Of a stretch of 64,000 nt of DNA, positions 1 to 7,204 are shown one piece after another; the stretch's first letter is position 1, and the number at the start of each line of letters is the position of its first letter. This stretch comes from Arsenicibacter rosenii (GTDB lineage: Bacteria > Bacteroidota > Bacteroidia > Cytophagales > Spirosomataceae). The notes beneath the pieces were generated by a model. The model saw nothing but the letters and a program-made list of their open reading frames with translations. It was not told where the DNA came from and made no database searches. A program made the position numbers and the translations under genes. The stretch spans positions 1 through 64,000 of the forward strand of contig NZ_MORL01000007.1 in the NCBI RefSeq assembly GCF_001870735.1. Direction: 5' to 3'.

Positions 1-87
1 AAGATTAACTATCTCGCAACTTGGATTAGATTAAAAAAAGAAGTAGGCTTTGCCACATCCGGCCTTGTAGAAGTTAAGAGTGTATAA
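1..87 (+). CDS. C-terminal 28 codons of an unidentified protein (partial)
   Basis: Frame 1 is open from the first base and stops with TAA at 85-87, 17 bases before the next start, so it is probably the end of an upstream gene in the same transcript. The tail ends in GLVEVKSV. DUF4249 genes commonly follow a TonB-dependent receptor gene, but this tail lacks the aromatic last residue usual for outer-membrane barrels, so I do not assign it to a receptor. Confidence 0.5.
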   Translation, partial: KINYLATWIRLKKEVGFATSGLVEVKSV

Positions 88-104
88 TACGCTCTTAACA
101 CACT

Positions 105-1175
105 ATGCGCTACAGGATTTGGCCGAACAGCTGGTTAGTGATTATCTGCGCGTTCTGGGTAGGGGCGTGCGTTAAGTCCTACTCGCCCGACATGCCGTCG
201 ATCGGGAAACGACTGATTGTGGAAGGAATGATTACGGATCAGCCGGGACCGTATGTGATCAGGCTGAGCTACACAACGGACTACACCTTTGCCAGCCTGA
301 ACTATCTGGTCTACAATGCAAGTGTGTCCATCACGGACGATGCCGGTACGACAGACGTTCTTCAGCAACTGAGCCCCGGAGTTTACCAGACCCGCACGAA
401 CGGCATTCGGGGAGTAGCCGGCCGGAGTTATAAACTGACCGTGAAAACAACCGACGGGCACGTATATGAATCGGCCCCCGAACCACTTAAGGCATCCCCG
501 CCGATTCAGGCCATTTATTACGAATATACGTACCACCCGACCGAACCGACCAACGACAAACGGAATCAGTGGGATGTGTATATCGACACACAGGACCCCG
601 AAACCACCGGCGATTACTACCGCTGGCAATGGAAAAACTACGAAGCCATTTCGTCGTGCCGGGTGAGTCCGGATGCAGGCATTGACGGGTATTACACCGG
701 TGTCGCCTGCTGCTCAGCCTGCTGGGATATCAACCAATGCTACACCAATTGTCTGTCCCTGCGTTCAGACGCCCGCATCAACGGCAAGCAGATCAGCCGT
801 CAGTACATCATGAGTGCGCCGTTTACGTCGTTAACAACCTATTATGTCGAGGTGGAGCAGCAGCGGATCAGTAAGGGCGCCTTTCAGTTTTTTAACACGG
901 CCGACAAGCTGGTTAGCAACACGGGGGGCATTTTCGATGCTGCACCGGTCTCGCTGGGCGGCAATATCCGCTGCACGAGCCATCCCGATGAACAGGCATA
1001 CGGCTACTTCGGCGCGGCGGGTGTGACGGTCCGGTCGCTAAAAATTGACCGCATTAAAGATGCCGTCGGCGATCCGGTGGGCAAAAAAATCCGGATCGAT
1101 GCCTTAGCGGGTTGCGCTGCCTGTGTGGAAAGTACGTACCGGACCGCCATCAAACCCCGCTGGTGGGACAATTGA
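105..1175 (+). CDS. DUF4249 domain-containing outer-membrane/periplasmic lipoprotein
   Basis: A 356-residue protein with a lipoprotein signal: a hydrophobic stretch and lipobox ending WVGAC, so Cys22 is the likely lipidated residue. The mature part begins with the SIGKRLIVEGMITDQPGPY block typical of DUF4249, a beta-rich Bacteroidota family usually encoded beside a TonB-dependent receptor and presumed to help bind or import a ligand. A Cys-rich patch (about residues 196-220, with CCSAC and CYTNC) and a C-terminal CAAC probably form disulfides outside the cytoplasm. The gene sits 17 bases after an incomplete upstream ORF. Function beyond the family name is unknown. Confidence 0.85.
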   Translation: MRYRIWPNSWLVIICAFWVGACVKSYSPDMPSIGKRLIVEGMITDQPGPYVIRLSYTTDYTFASLNYLVYNASVSITDDAGTTDVLQQLSPGVYQTRTNGIRGVAGRSYKLTVKTTDGHVYESAPEPLKASPPIQAIYYEYTYHPTEPTNDKRNQWDVYIDTQDPETTGDYYRWQWKNYEAISSCRVSPDAGIDGYYTGVACCSACWDINQCYTNCLSLRSDARINGKQISRQYIMSAPFTSLTTYYVEVEQQRISKGAFQFFNTADKLVSNTGGIFDAAPVSLGGNIRCTSHPDEQAYGYFGAAGVTVRSLKIDRIKDAVGDPVGKKIRIDALAGCAACVESTYRTAIKPRWWDN

Positions 1176-1214
1176 TTGATGATATAATGCTGCGGCTACC
1201 GGATATTGACGGGG

Positions 1215-1991
1215 TTAGTGCTGATGCGTCAGGATACGGAAGAGCGGTGTTTCTTCGTGGCGGGAGGCAATCACCAGCTCCGTGTTGCCCATGTGGGGCG
1301 TAAAAAGATCGGTTGTCAGTTGCGGGCAGTTGTTGTCTTTCGACATGTGTGCCAGCAGAAGATGGCTCATATAGGCCGGTTTGTGCGCCAGCAAGAGCGA
1401 AAGGGCCTGCTGGTTCGACAAATGACCGTTTCCGCCCCGGATCCGCCGTTTCAGAAAGAGCGGGTAGCGGCCCTGTTCCAGCATATCTTCGTCGTAATTG
1501 GCTTCCAGAAATGCGGCATGGCACTGTTTGAAATGGGTAATGACATGCTCGCAAACGGCTCCGATATCAGTAAAAATGCCGATATTGACCCCGTTGCCTG
1601 AGACCATAAAGCTATGCGGATCAGCGGCATCGTGGTACTTAGGAAAGCCTGTGATGCTGAGAGCACCAATCTGCACCGGCTGATACGGATCAAAAGAGCG
1701 CAGGGTCAAACCGCTCAGCGATACCCGCGAATTGGTCATCGTCGGTCGGGTAATATAAACCGGCAGCTGGTATTTCTGCGCTAGTTTGGGCAACCCCAGC
1801 ATATGGTCGCTGTGCTCGTGTGAGACAAAAATGGCCTTAACACTACGGAGGGACAAGCCCAGGCGAAGCATCCGGCGTTCGGTTTCGCGGCAGGAGATAC
1901 CGGCATCAATCAGCACCGCTTCCTGTTCATTGCCGACGTAATAGCAGTTGCCGTTGCTGCCTGAGTTGAGGGAGGTAATAAATAATTGCAT
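1215..1991 (-). CDS. MBL-fold metallo-hydrolase, WalJ/YycJ-like
   Basis: A 258-residue metallo-beta-lactamase-fold hydrolase. The metal-binding signature HEHSDH lies at residues 58-63, preceded by the N-terminal block SLNSGSNGNCYYVG typical of the YycJ/WalJ branch. Later ligands fit the aspartate in GIFTDIG and the histidine in LLLAHMS. Relatives are cytoplasmic single-domain hydrolases, some acting as nucleases in DNA repair. The frame is open further upstream, but the start at 1991 was chosen because the extra 26 residues are unlike the family and the protein aligns from MQLFITSLNSGS. The gene diverges from the L-threonine aldolase gene, with about 107 bases between. The substrate is not evident. 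Confidence 0.88.
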   Translation of the reverse strand: MQLFITSLNSGSNGNCYYVGNEQEAVLIDAGISCRETERRMLRLGLSLRSVKAIFVSHEHSDHMLGLPKLAQKYQLPVYITRPTMTNSRVSLSGLTLRSFDPYQPVQIGALSITGFPKYHDAADPHSFMVSGNGVNIGIFTDIGAVCEHVITHFKQCHAAFLEANYDEDMLEQGRYPLFLKRRIRGGNGHLSNQQALSLLLAHKPAYMSHLLLAHMSKDNNCPQLTTDLFTPHMGNTELVIASRHEETPLFRILTHQH

Positions 1992-2098
1992 AGCTGACCT
2001 GAAAACGGCGAATTTTGTCTCGTTGTTCCCCTGGAAAAAAATCAGACATTTGTAGTTCACAACAAACAACCTGAGGAGGCTGTACCCTTGCTTTTCCT

Positions 2099-3112
2099 AT
2101 GCTGATCGATTTACGAAGCGATACCATTACAAAACCGTCTCCGGCCATGCTGGAGGCTATGTTTACGGCCGACGTCGGCGACGATGTTTTTGGCGATGAC
2201 CCGACGGTACTGGCTCTCGAAGCGAAAGCGGCCGCGATGTTTGGTATGGAAGCCGCCCTGTACTGTACGTCGGGGACGATGACCAATCAGCTGGCGATCC
2301 GCACCCATGTTCGCCCGGGCGATGAAGTGATCTGCGACCAGCTTTCACATATTTATCTGTACGAAGGGGGCGGCATTGCGGTCAATGCCTTTGCTTCGGT
2401 GGCGCTGCTGCCCGGCGAACGGGGTAAGCTGACGCCGGCACTGGTACGCGACGCCATCAACAACCCTGCCGATCCGCACCGGCCGCTGTCACGGCTCGTA
2501 AGCCTCGAAAATACCATGAACAAAGGTGGCGGCTGCTATTACACCATCCCCGAAATTGCCGCGATTAAACAGGTATGTGATGAACACGGACTGGCCCTTC
2601 ATCTTGATGGCGCCCGATTGTTTAACGCCCTGATCGAAACCGGCGAAAGTCCTGTGGCGTATGGGCAGCTGTTCGACTCGGTCAGCATCTGCCTGTCGAA
2701 GGGGCTGGGGTGTCCGGTCGGGTCGCTGCTGCTGGGGAAAACAGCCTTTATTGCGCAGGCACGCCGGTTCCGGAAGATGATGGGCGGTGGCTGGCGGCAG
2801 GCCGGTTATCTGGCGGCGGCCGGTATCTACGCGCTCGACCATAACATCGAACGCCTGAAGCTTGACCATGCCCGTGCCCGGAAAATCGGGGCGATTATGG
2901 CGCAGCGGCCTGAAATTGTTGATGTGATGCCCGTTGATACCAATATCGTCATCGTAGAATTGCCGGAGACGATACTGGCAACGGACTATGTGCAGGAACT
3001 GACCCGGAAAGACATCAGGGCCGTGACATTTGGTAAACACCTGGTACGGTTCGTTACGCACCTCGATTTTACGGATGAGCATCTGGCCGCCTTTGAGCAG
3101 CAGATCGGCTAA
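2099..3112 (+). CDS. ltaE: low-specificity L-threonine aldolase
   Basis: A 337-residue PLP enzyme of fold type I, the usual length for the family. It cleaves L-threonine and L-allo-threonine to glycine and acetaldehyde in the cytoplasm. Family signatures are visible: an N-terminal DLRSDTITKPS, the VGDDVFGDDPTV block, LHLDGARLFNA (residues 167-177, with the aspartate that contacts the PLP ring nitrogen), and the Schiff-base lysine at about residue 201 in SICLSKGLGCPVGS. Its stop overlaps that of the convergent GNAT gene by four bases, leaving no room for a separate terminator. Some relatives act on other beta-hydroxy amino acids, so the exact stereospecificity is inferred. Confidence 0.93.
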   Translation: MLIDLRSDTITKPSPAMLEAMFTADVGDDVFGDDPTVLALEAKAAAMFGMEAALYCTSGTMTNQLAIRTHVRPGDEVICDQLSHIYLYEGGGIAVNAFASVALLPGERGKLTPALVRDAINNPADPHRPLSRLVSLENTMNKGGGCYYTIPEIAAIKQVCDEHGLALHLDGARLFNALIETGESPVAYGQLFDSVSICLSKGLGCPVGSLLLGKTAFIAQARRFRKMMGGGWRQAGYLAAAGIYALDHNIERLKLDHARARKIGAIMAQRPEIVDVMPVDTNIVIVELPETILATDYVQELTRKDIRAVTFGKHLVRFVTHLDFTDEHLAAFEQQIG

Positions 3113-3423
3113 AATTCTTCGGGTTCTTCGAAATCGGGTGATACCAGCCGGTACCAGGCCGGATGCCGACGGAGGTAGGTCACTACAAACGGGCAATACG
3201 GAAAAATAGTCCAGTGTTGCTGGTCGATGTACTCAAAAGCGCTCTTGACCAGATAAGAGCCGACACCTTTGCCTTCGAGTGCGGGGTCAACCTCAGTATG
3301 GGTCAGGGCCAGTGCGTTGTTTTTCAGCTGGCGGAATTCCAGAATCGATAGGTGGCCGTCAATCGTTAGTTCAAACCGGCGGCGCTCCGGATGATACTCA
3401 ACGGGGTAATCTGTCAGGTTCAT
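3109..3423 (-). CDS. small GNAT-family N-acetyltransferase (YidJ/NATD1-like)
   Basis: A 104-residue single-domain acetyltransferase of the short GNAT subfamily. The acetyl-CoA loop is visible as ALEGKGVGSYLVKSAFEY (about residues 49-66), and the subfamily-specific tail CPFVVTYLRRHPAW follows. Targets of this subfamily are poorly known. The gene converges on ltaE with a four-base stop overlap. It is preceded, on its own strand, by the DoxX gene and that gene's terminator, so it is probably transcribed separately. Confidence 0.88.
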   Translation of the reverse strand: MNLTDYPVEYHPERRRFELTIDGHLSILEFRQLKNNALALTHTEVDPALEGKGVGSYLVKSAFEYIDQQHWTIFPYCPFVVTYLRRHPAWYRLVSPDFEEPEEF

Positions 3424-3458
3424 GTGCTGGTAAATAGTATAGTGTTTATTTGATAAAC

Positions 3459-3499
3459 CGTAAAAGCCCTGGCTGACAGATTCAGCCAGGGCTTTTACG
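3459..3499 (-). terminator. strong intrinsic terminator after the DoxX gene
   Basis: A perfect 18-base inverted repeat, arms at 3459-3476 and 3482-3499, encloses a five-base loop. The stem is GC-rich in the middle, with AT-rich ends that give a run of U on the minus-strand transcript. It begins directly after the DoxX stop codon, separating it from the GNAT gene downstream. Confidence 0.8.
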
Positions 3500-3892
3500 T
3501 TAAACTACCCGGCGGGAGTCGTCCAGTCCGCGCAGGGCCAGATAAAAGGCAATCAGATAGATGACCTGCGTACCGGCCGTCTGCCAGTCCTGTTTCAGAG
3601 TGGTCCCAAAAAGCAGCGAAACAATGATCAGGCCGCCAAGGGCATACCCCCATTTCAACAACCGGCCACCAAGCAGAATAAGCAGACCACTGGCAAGCTC
3701 AAGAAAAGGCAGTACATACAGAAACGCCACGGTAACGGGTTCCGGCAATACCGTATCATTGAACCCCGGCGCCATTTTGCCGACAAAGCCGGACAGGTTG
3801 GGAAGGCGTGTCAGGCCATGCATGAGCATGTTAACCCCCATTCCGAAGCGGATGACAAGCTGAGCGAGCTGGCTGGCAGAAAAAGTAAGCAT
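3500..3892 (-). CDS. DoxX-family integral membrane protein
   Basis: A 130-residue inner-membrane protein with four hydrophobic segments (about residues 8-26, 52-75, 80-97 and 105-122), the size and topology of the DoxX family. The motif FLELASGLLILLGGRLLKWGYALGG is replaced here by a close equivalent: FLELASGLLILLGG followed by a basic loop and another helix. DoxX-like proteins occur in redox or quinone-linked systems, but no partner is encoded here and the role is unknown. A strong terminator follows. The acidic-protein gene lies 15 bases upstream on the same strand and may share its transcript. Confidence 0.82.
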   Translation of the reverse strand: MLTFSASQLAQLVIRFGMGVNMLMHGLTRLPNLSGFVGKMAPGFNDTVLPEPVTVAFLYVLPFLELASGLLILLGGRLLKWGYALGGLIIVSLLFGTTLKQDWQTAGTQVIYLIAFYLALRGLDDSRRVV

Positions 3893-3906
3893 ATATACGT
3901 TGGTTG

Positions 3907-4254
3907 TTATACACCACCCGACCGTGTCACGTGGCCACCCAGCGAATAATTATCATCCTGATGGTGGTCATGTTCGGTCAGATCCGTTTCTTCTTCAACA
4001 GCCGTCAGGTCTTCATATTCTTCATCTCCTGCCGTTGCCGGATCATCATCTTCTGTTACGGTCAGGTCTTCGTATTCTTCCCCGCCATCTTCAACGGCGG
4101 CTCCGCTTTGGTTGGTGACAATATTGGGATCCATCCGCGGAATACGGGTACTGACCAGTTCGGTGTCATGGCTTTCGCTGTTCCGGGCCATGGTACTGAT
4201 AACGCCCTGATTCTGATCATCGGCGGCATCATATTGCGTTTGTTTCGGGTTCAT
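3907..4254 (-). CDS. acidic low-complexity protein of unknown function
   Basis: A 115-residue, strongly acidic protein that I do not recognise. It has no signal peptide or membrane segment. The middle carries two copies of the motif EEYEDLT (about residues 59-65 and 78-84) among Asp/Glu-rich stretches, and the N-terminal third is polar (GVISTMARNSES). Composition suggests an intrinsically disordered cytoplasmic protein. It lies between the D-threonine-aldolase-like gene and the DoxX gene on the same strand, 15 bases from the latter. A similar-length frame on the opposite strand looks like a shadow. Reality as a gene rests on codon pattern and operon-like spacing, so confidence is moderate. 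Confidence 0.6.
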   Translation of the reverse strand: MNPKQTQYDAADDQNQGVISTMARNSESHDTELVSTRIPRMDPNIVTNQSGAAVEDGGEEYEDLTVTEDDDPATAGDEEYEDLTAVEEETDLTEHDHHQDDNYSLGGHVTRSGGV

Positions 4255-4325
4255 AACGTTGTGTCGTATTTTTAAATAGTAACCCCCGGCAGGCCCGAAA
4301 GTTTTGAACCCGGAACGACACGGCG

Positions 4326-5435
4326 TCAGATTGTCAGTTTACGTCCCCGGGCGGTTACCTCCCAGGTACCGATCACCTGGCCGTTTTCGACAACAAACAC
4401 GGAATTATACAGCGCGACAGTCGGGCAGATATGAATCGGAATGCCGTACCAGACATCGCCCGGTTTGCATGTACTTGTGTCTGCCATCCGGACAACCATG
4501 TGTTCTTCGCTCTGGCCGATGGGCTGAGCGTCGGGTTCGTTCAGAAACACAATACGGGGCAGCGGGTTTTCGGCGGCAATGGCTTTGTGGCCCAGATCCA
4601 GGCAAAGCGTCTGCTCATCAATAATGGATATAACACGGGTCATCACTACGGCGGCCCAGTCAAACGGCTGATCAGGAGTGATCGCGGCATAACCGGCATC
4701 CCAGAAGACAAACGTGCCCGGGCTGGTCATAACGCCGGTGCGGCGGGTATGGCACGGGAAGGTTGGGGTGCCACCGGCTACAACAAGCAGATCAAGGCCC
4801 AGGTGCTCAAGGACCTGCCGGCGCAGGGTATCGACCGGCGCAAACGCCTCGTCTGCCTTGCGGATACGTTCGGCCAGATCGGTATCGCGCAGATGGCCGT
4901 CGTAGGCATGCAGCCCAACCACCCGGATACCCGGCAGGGTTTGGGCATACCGGATCAGATCGAAGGCTTTTCCGGGTTTGATACCCGTCCGGTTCATGCC
5001 CACGTTCAGGTCGACGTAGACCGCAAGCGTCCGGTCGGTAAATGCCTCTGCAAGTGCTTTAGCCGCGTCAGGATGGTCGATCAGACAGGAGAACTCTGTA
5101 TCGGCATAGGCTTCCTGTAACTGGTGTAACCGGTCAATCGTTGGTCCGACAGCGGCATAGGCCAGCAGCACATCCGGCGCACCGGCCTGCGCGAGCATCT
5201 CGGCTTCGGCAATGGTGGCACATTTGAAACGGGTAATGCCTTCGGCCAGCATCATATCCGACACTGTCCGCATTTTATGGGTTTTCACGTGCGGGCGCAT
5301 CCGGTCTGCATCACCAGCCATCCGGATGGCCTCGCGGATGTTATACAGCACCCGGTCAGGATAGATCAGCAGGGTAGGCGAGGTCGCCAGTTCGGGATTC
5401 CGGACCGCGTACCAGTCCGTTAAGGATGTATTCAT
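4326..5435 (-). CDS. D-threonine-aldolase-like PLP enzyme (alanine racemase fold type III)
   Basis: A 369-residue enzyme of the D-threonine aldolase / D-serine dehydratase-like family. The PLP lysine lies in the signature RPHVKTHKM near the N-terminus. Other conserved parts are a TIAEAE block, the barrel strand VYVDLNVGMNRTGI, the VGLHAYDGHL loop and the C-terminal metal-site region IHICPTVALY with its His and Cys. Relatives cleave D-threonine to glycine and acetaldehyde using PLP and a divalent metal. The frame is open 28 codons further upstream, but that extension reads through a REP palindrome, so the start at MNTSLTDWYAV is preferred. Exact substrate is inferred. Confidence 0.87.
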   Translation of the reverse strand: MNTSLTDWYAVRNPELATSPTLLIYPDRVLYNIREAIRMAGDADRMRPHVKTHKMRTVSDMMLAEGITRFKCATIAEAEMLAQAGAPDVLLAYAAVGPTIDRLHQLQEAYADTEFSCLIDHPDAAKALAEAFTDRTLAVYVDLNVGMNRTGIKPGKAFDLIRYAQTLPGIRVVGLHAYDGHLRDTDLAERIRKADEAFAPVDTLRRQVLEHLGLDLLVVAGGTPTFPCHTRRTGVMTSPGTFVFWDAGYAAITPDQPFDWAAVVMTRVISIIDEQTLCLDLGHKAIAAENPLPRIVFLNEPDAQPIGQSEEHMVVRMADTSTCKPGDVWYGIPIHICPTVALYNSVFVVENGQVIGTWEVTARGRKLTI

Positions 5436-5454
5436 AGCCCAAAAGAAACCAAAC

Positions 5455-5616
5455 CCCCGTAGAGACGCAAGATGTTGCGTCTCAAAATTCCAATTCATAG
5501 ATCGATAATTGAAGGGCACAGGAACATACGATGGAAACGGTTGGTGGGTATTGCGTTAATGATGGGTTGTTTACCTGACGGTGGCTGGAGACGCAAGATG
5601 TTGCGTCTCTACGGGG
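5455..5616. repeat. REPIN-like pair of GAGACGCAA palindromes (spacer gatg)
   Basis: Two identical 22-base palindromes (5462-5483 and 5588-5609), GAGACGCAA + gatg + TTGCGTCTC, lie 104 bases apart. Only their outer sides carry the CCCCGTA / TACGGGG flank (5455-5461 and 5610-5616), so the pair forms one large inverted repeat, the layout of REPINs. It fills the gap between the D-threonine-aldolase-like gene and the RAYT transposase, and its right end is six bases before the transposase start codon. Confidence 0.85.
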
Positions 5617-5622
5617 TGACAA

Positions 5623-6198
5623 ATGAAAAAAACAGCGTCTGGATATATTAAAAAAATCATGTACGATGGGCTGTTTAAAGGTAAATACTGTATCGATGCT
5701 GCCAGATTGACCACGTATGACTATGGGTCAAATGGCTGCTATTTTGTTACGATCTGTACCCGTGAGAAACTCCACTATTTCGGTGATATTGCCGGACAAA
5801 ACCATGAAGCCTGCTTAGTACCAACACCTATCGGGCAGCAGGCAATTGATTGCTGGCTGGCCATTCCTGAGCATTTTCCATTCGTGATACCGGATACGTT
5901 TCAGGTAATGCCAAACCATGTGCATGGCCTGCTTTGGTTTCAAAAAGAGGACGACCGCCAATGGGGGCAAAATACGTTTGGACCACAAAGACAGAATCTG
6001 GCATCAGTTATTCGCGGATATAAGATCGGCGTGACCAAATTTGCCGCTAGTAACAATATTGAGTTCGGCTGGCAAGCCCGCTATTACGAGCGTGTCGTCC
6101 GGAATGAAGAAGAACTGAAACACATCCGGCAATACATTATACAAAATCCGGCAAAATGGTATACGGATTATAAAAATGACATCAATTTGTTCATGTAG
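5623..6198 (+). CDS. REP-associated tyrosine transposase (RAYT, Y1/HUH family)
   Basis: A 191-residue transposase_17/TnpA-REP protein. The HUH metal motif is seen as PNHVHGLLWF (residues 97-106, His99 and His101). The catalytic tyrosine is probably Tyr154 or Tyr155 in ARYYERVVRN, followed by the family-typical RQYIIQNPAKW. The N-terminal beta strand YFVTICT is also characteristic. RAYTs are single-copy, domesticated relatives of IS200/IS605 transposases that act on REP palindromes. Such palindromes flank this gene on both sides. The start could be 5659 (MYDGLFKGKY), where family alignments usually begin. No insertion-sequence ends were seen, so it is not annotated as a mobile IS. Confidence 0.9.
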   Translation: MKKTASGYIKKIMYDGLFKGKYCIDAARLTTYDYGSNGCYFVTICTREKLHYFGDIAGQNHEACLVPTPIGQQAIDCWLAIPEHFPFVIPDTFQVMPNHVHGLLWFQKEDDRQWGQNTFGPQRQNLASVIRGYKIGVTKFAASNNIEFGWQARYYERVVRNEEELKHIRQYIIQNPAKWYTDYKNDINLFM

Positions 6199-6219
6199 TC
6201 ATGGTATTTTGCATTTGTG

Positions 6220-6240
6220 GAGATACAAATGCTGCGTCTC
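6220..6240. repeat. degenerate copy of the GAGACGCAA palindrome
   Basis: A decayed member of the palindrome family: the left arm reads gagatacaa and the right arm ctgcgtctc, with one base lost. It lies 22 bases after the RAYT stop codon and before the peptidoglycan-binding gene, so the transposase is bracketed by family members. Confidence 0.6.
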
Positions 6241-6257
6241 TGTAGGATGCTAAACAA

Positions 6258-7085
6258 ATGCCCGTAACCATGATCAAAACAGCCTACCAGCAAGAACTGA
6301 AATTTGCCGGAACCTGCCAGAAAGGCAACAAGGGAAAAGCGGTCAAACAAATTCAGGAGTGGCTGAACCTGTCGGTGCCCCGTTTTCCGAATGCTACACT
6401 GGCCACAACGGTCGACAGTGATTACGGCAGCGCTACCGAAAAAGCGGTGAAGAATTTCCAGAAAGCGGCAGGTTTGCCGGTTACAGGGATTGTCACCGAA
6501 GAGGTATTCACCGTGCTGTCGAGCCCGCTGAAAAAAGCCTTTACCATCCCGGCCAAACAGCCGGACTTTCGTAAACAAGTGCTCCAGATTGCACAAAACC
6601 ACCTGACGCTTAAGGCTATTGAGTTACAGGCCGATGATGCGCAGAACCTGGGCCCCTGGGTCCGGAGCTATTGCGATGGCTTCGACGGGTCTCCGTTTAA
6701 GTGGTGTATGGGATTTGTGCAGTCGGTGCTGGATATCGCGTCGACGGCCCATGGCAAGTCATTTACCAGCCTGATGCCCCAGACGCTGAGCTGCGATGTG
6801 GTGGCCATGGCGGGGAAACAGAAAGGTGTGCTGATTGATAACGCCGCCGTCCGGAAAGCCCCTGAAAAGGTAAAGGCCGGTGATGTATTTCTGATCCGGA
6901 TGGCCGCTACCTCTGACTGGTTCCATACCGGTATCATTACGGACATTGACGGGGATGTGTTTGAAACCCTGGAGGGTAATACCGACGTAAAGGGATCAAG
7001 CAACGGCACGGGCGTTTTTGCGCGGGTCCGGAATTTCCGGAAAGGGGTTATTGATGTGTTTTCAATCGATGGGTTAAGCGCATAA
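6258..7085 (+). CDS. peptidoglycan-binding protein with a CHAP/NlpC-like C-terminal domain
   Basis: A 275-residue protein in two parts. Residues about 20-95 form a PG_binding_1 repeat: KGNKGKAVKQIQEWLNL, then YGSATEKAVKNFQKAAGLPVTG. Residues about 110-275 resemble a papain-like CHAP/NlpC amidase domain. FKWCMGFVQSVL carries the candidate catalytic cysteine, WFHTGIITDI the histidine and TLEGNT the third position. Such proteins cleave peptide bonds in cell-wall peptides. No signal peptide is visible, which suggests an atypical exit route or intracellular storage. Start may also be the second methionine (6270). REPIN elements flank the gene on both sides. Function is inferred from the domains only. 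Confidence 0.75.
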   Translation: MPVTMIKTAYQQELKFAGTCQKGNKGKAVKQIQEWLNLSVPRFPNATLATTVDSDYGSATEKAVKNFQKAAGLPVTGIVTEEVFTVLSSPLKKAFTIPAKQPDFRKQVLQIAQNHLTLKAIELQADDAQNLGPWVRSYCDGFDGSPFKWCMGFVQSVLDIASTAHGKSFTSLMPQTLSCDVVAMAGKQKGVLIDNAAVRKAPEKVKAGDVFLIRMAATSDWFHTGIITDIDGDVFETLEGNTDVKGSSNGTGVFARVRNFRKGVIDVFSIDGLSA

Positions 7086-7118
7086 TATTGCACAATATTG
7101 TGTTATATTACGCCATTT

Positions 7119-7185
7119 TGTAGAGACGCAATATGTTGCGTCTTGTGTACAAATAAATTAAGACGCAATATGTTGCGTCTCTACA
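7119..7185. repeat. REPIN-like pair of GAGACGCAA palindromes (spacer tatg)
   Basis: Two palindromes (7123-7144 and 7160-7181) share the spacer tatg. The left carries the TGTA flank and the right the TACA flank, so together they form an inverted repeat. The inner arms have decayed (gcgtctt and aagacgc), as is common when selection acts on the outer halves. It occupies the gap between the peptidoglycan-binding gene and the amylase gene. Confidence 0.82.
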
Positions 7186-7204
7186 GGATACCTATTGATG
7201 AACC

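Noticed and set aside
3904-4275. 123-residue plus-strand ORF opposite the acidic protein
   Set aside because: Its Phe/Ile/Cys-rich sequence mirrors Glu/Asp codons on the other strand; the minus-strand gene fits the operon better.
5436-5519. N-terminal extension of the D-threonine-aldolase-like protein
   Set aside because: It reads through a REP palindrome and lies outside the family alignment; start placed at 5435.
5455-6240. a complete insertion sequence around the RAYT gene
   Set aside because: No IS200/IS605-type left and right ends or target duplication were seen; palindromes form a REP family instead.
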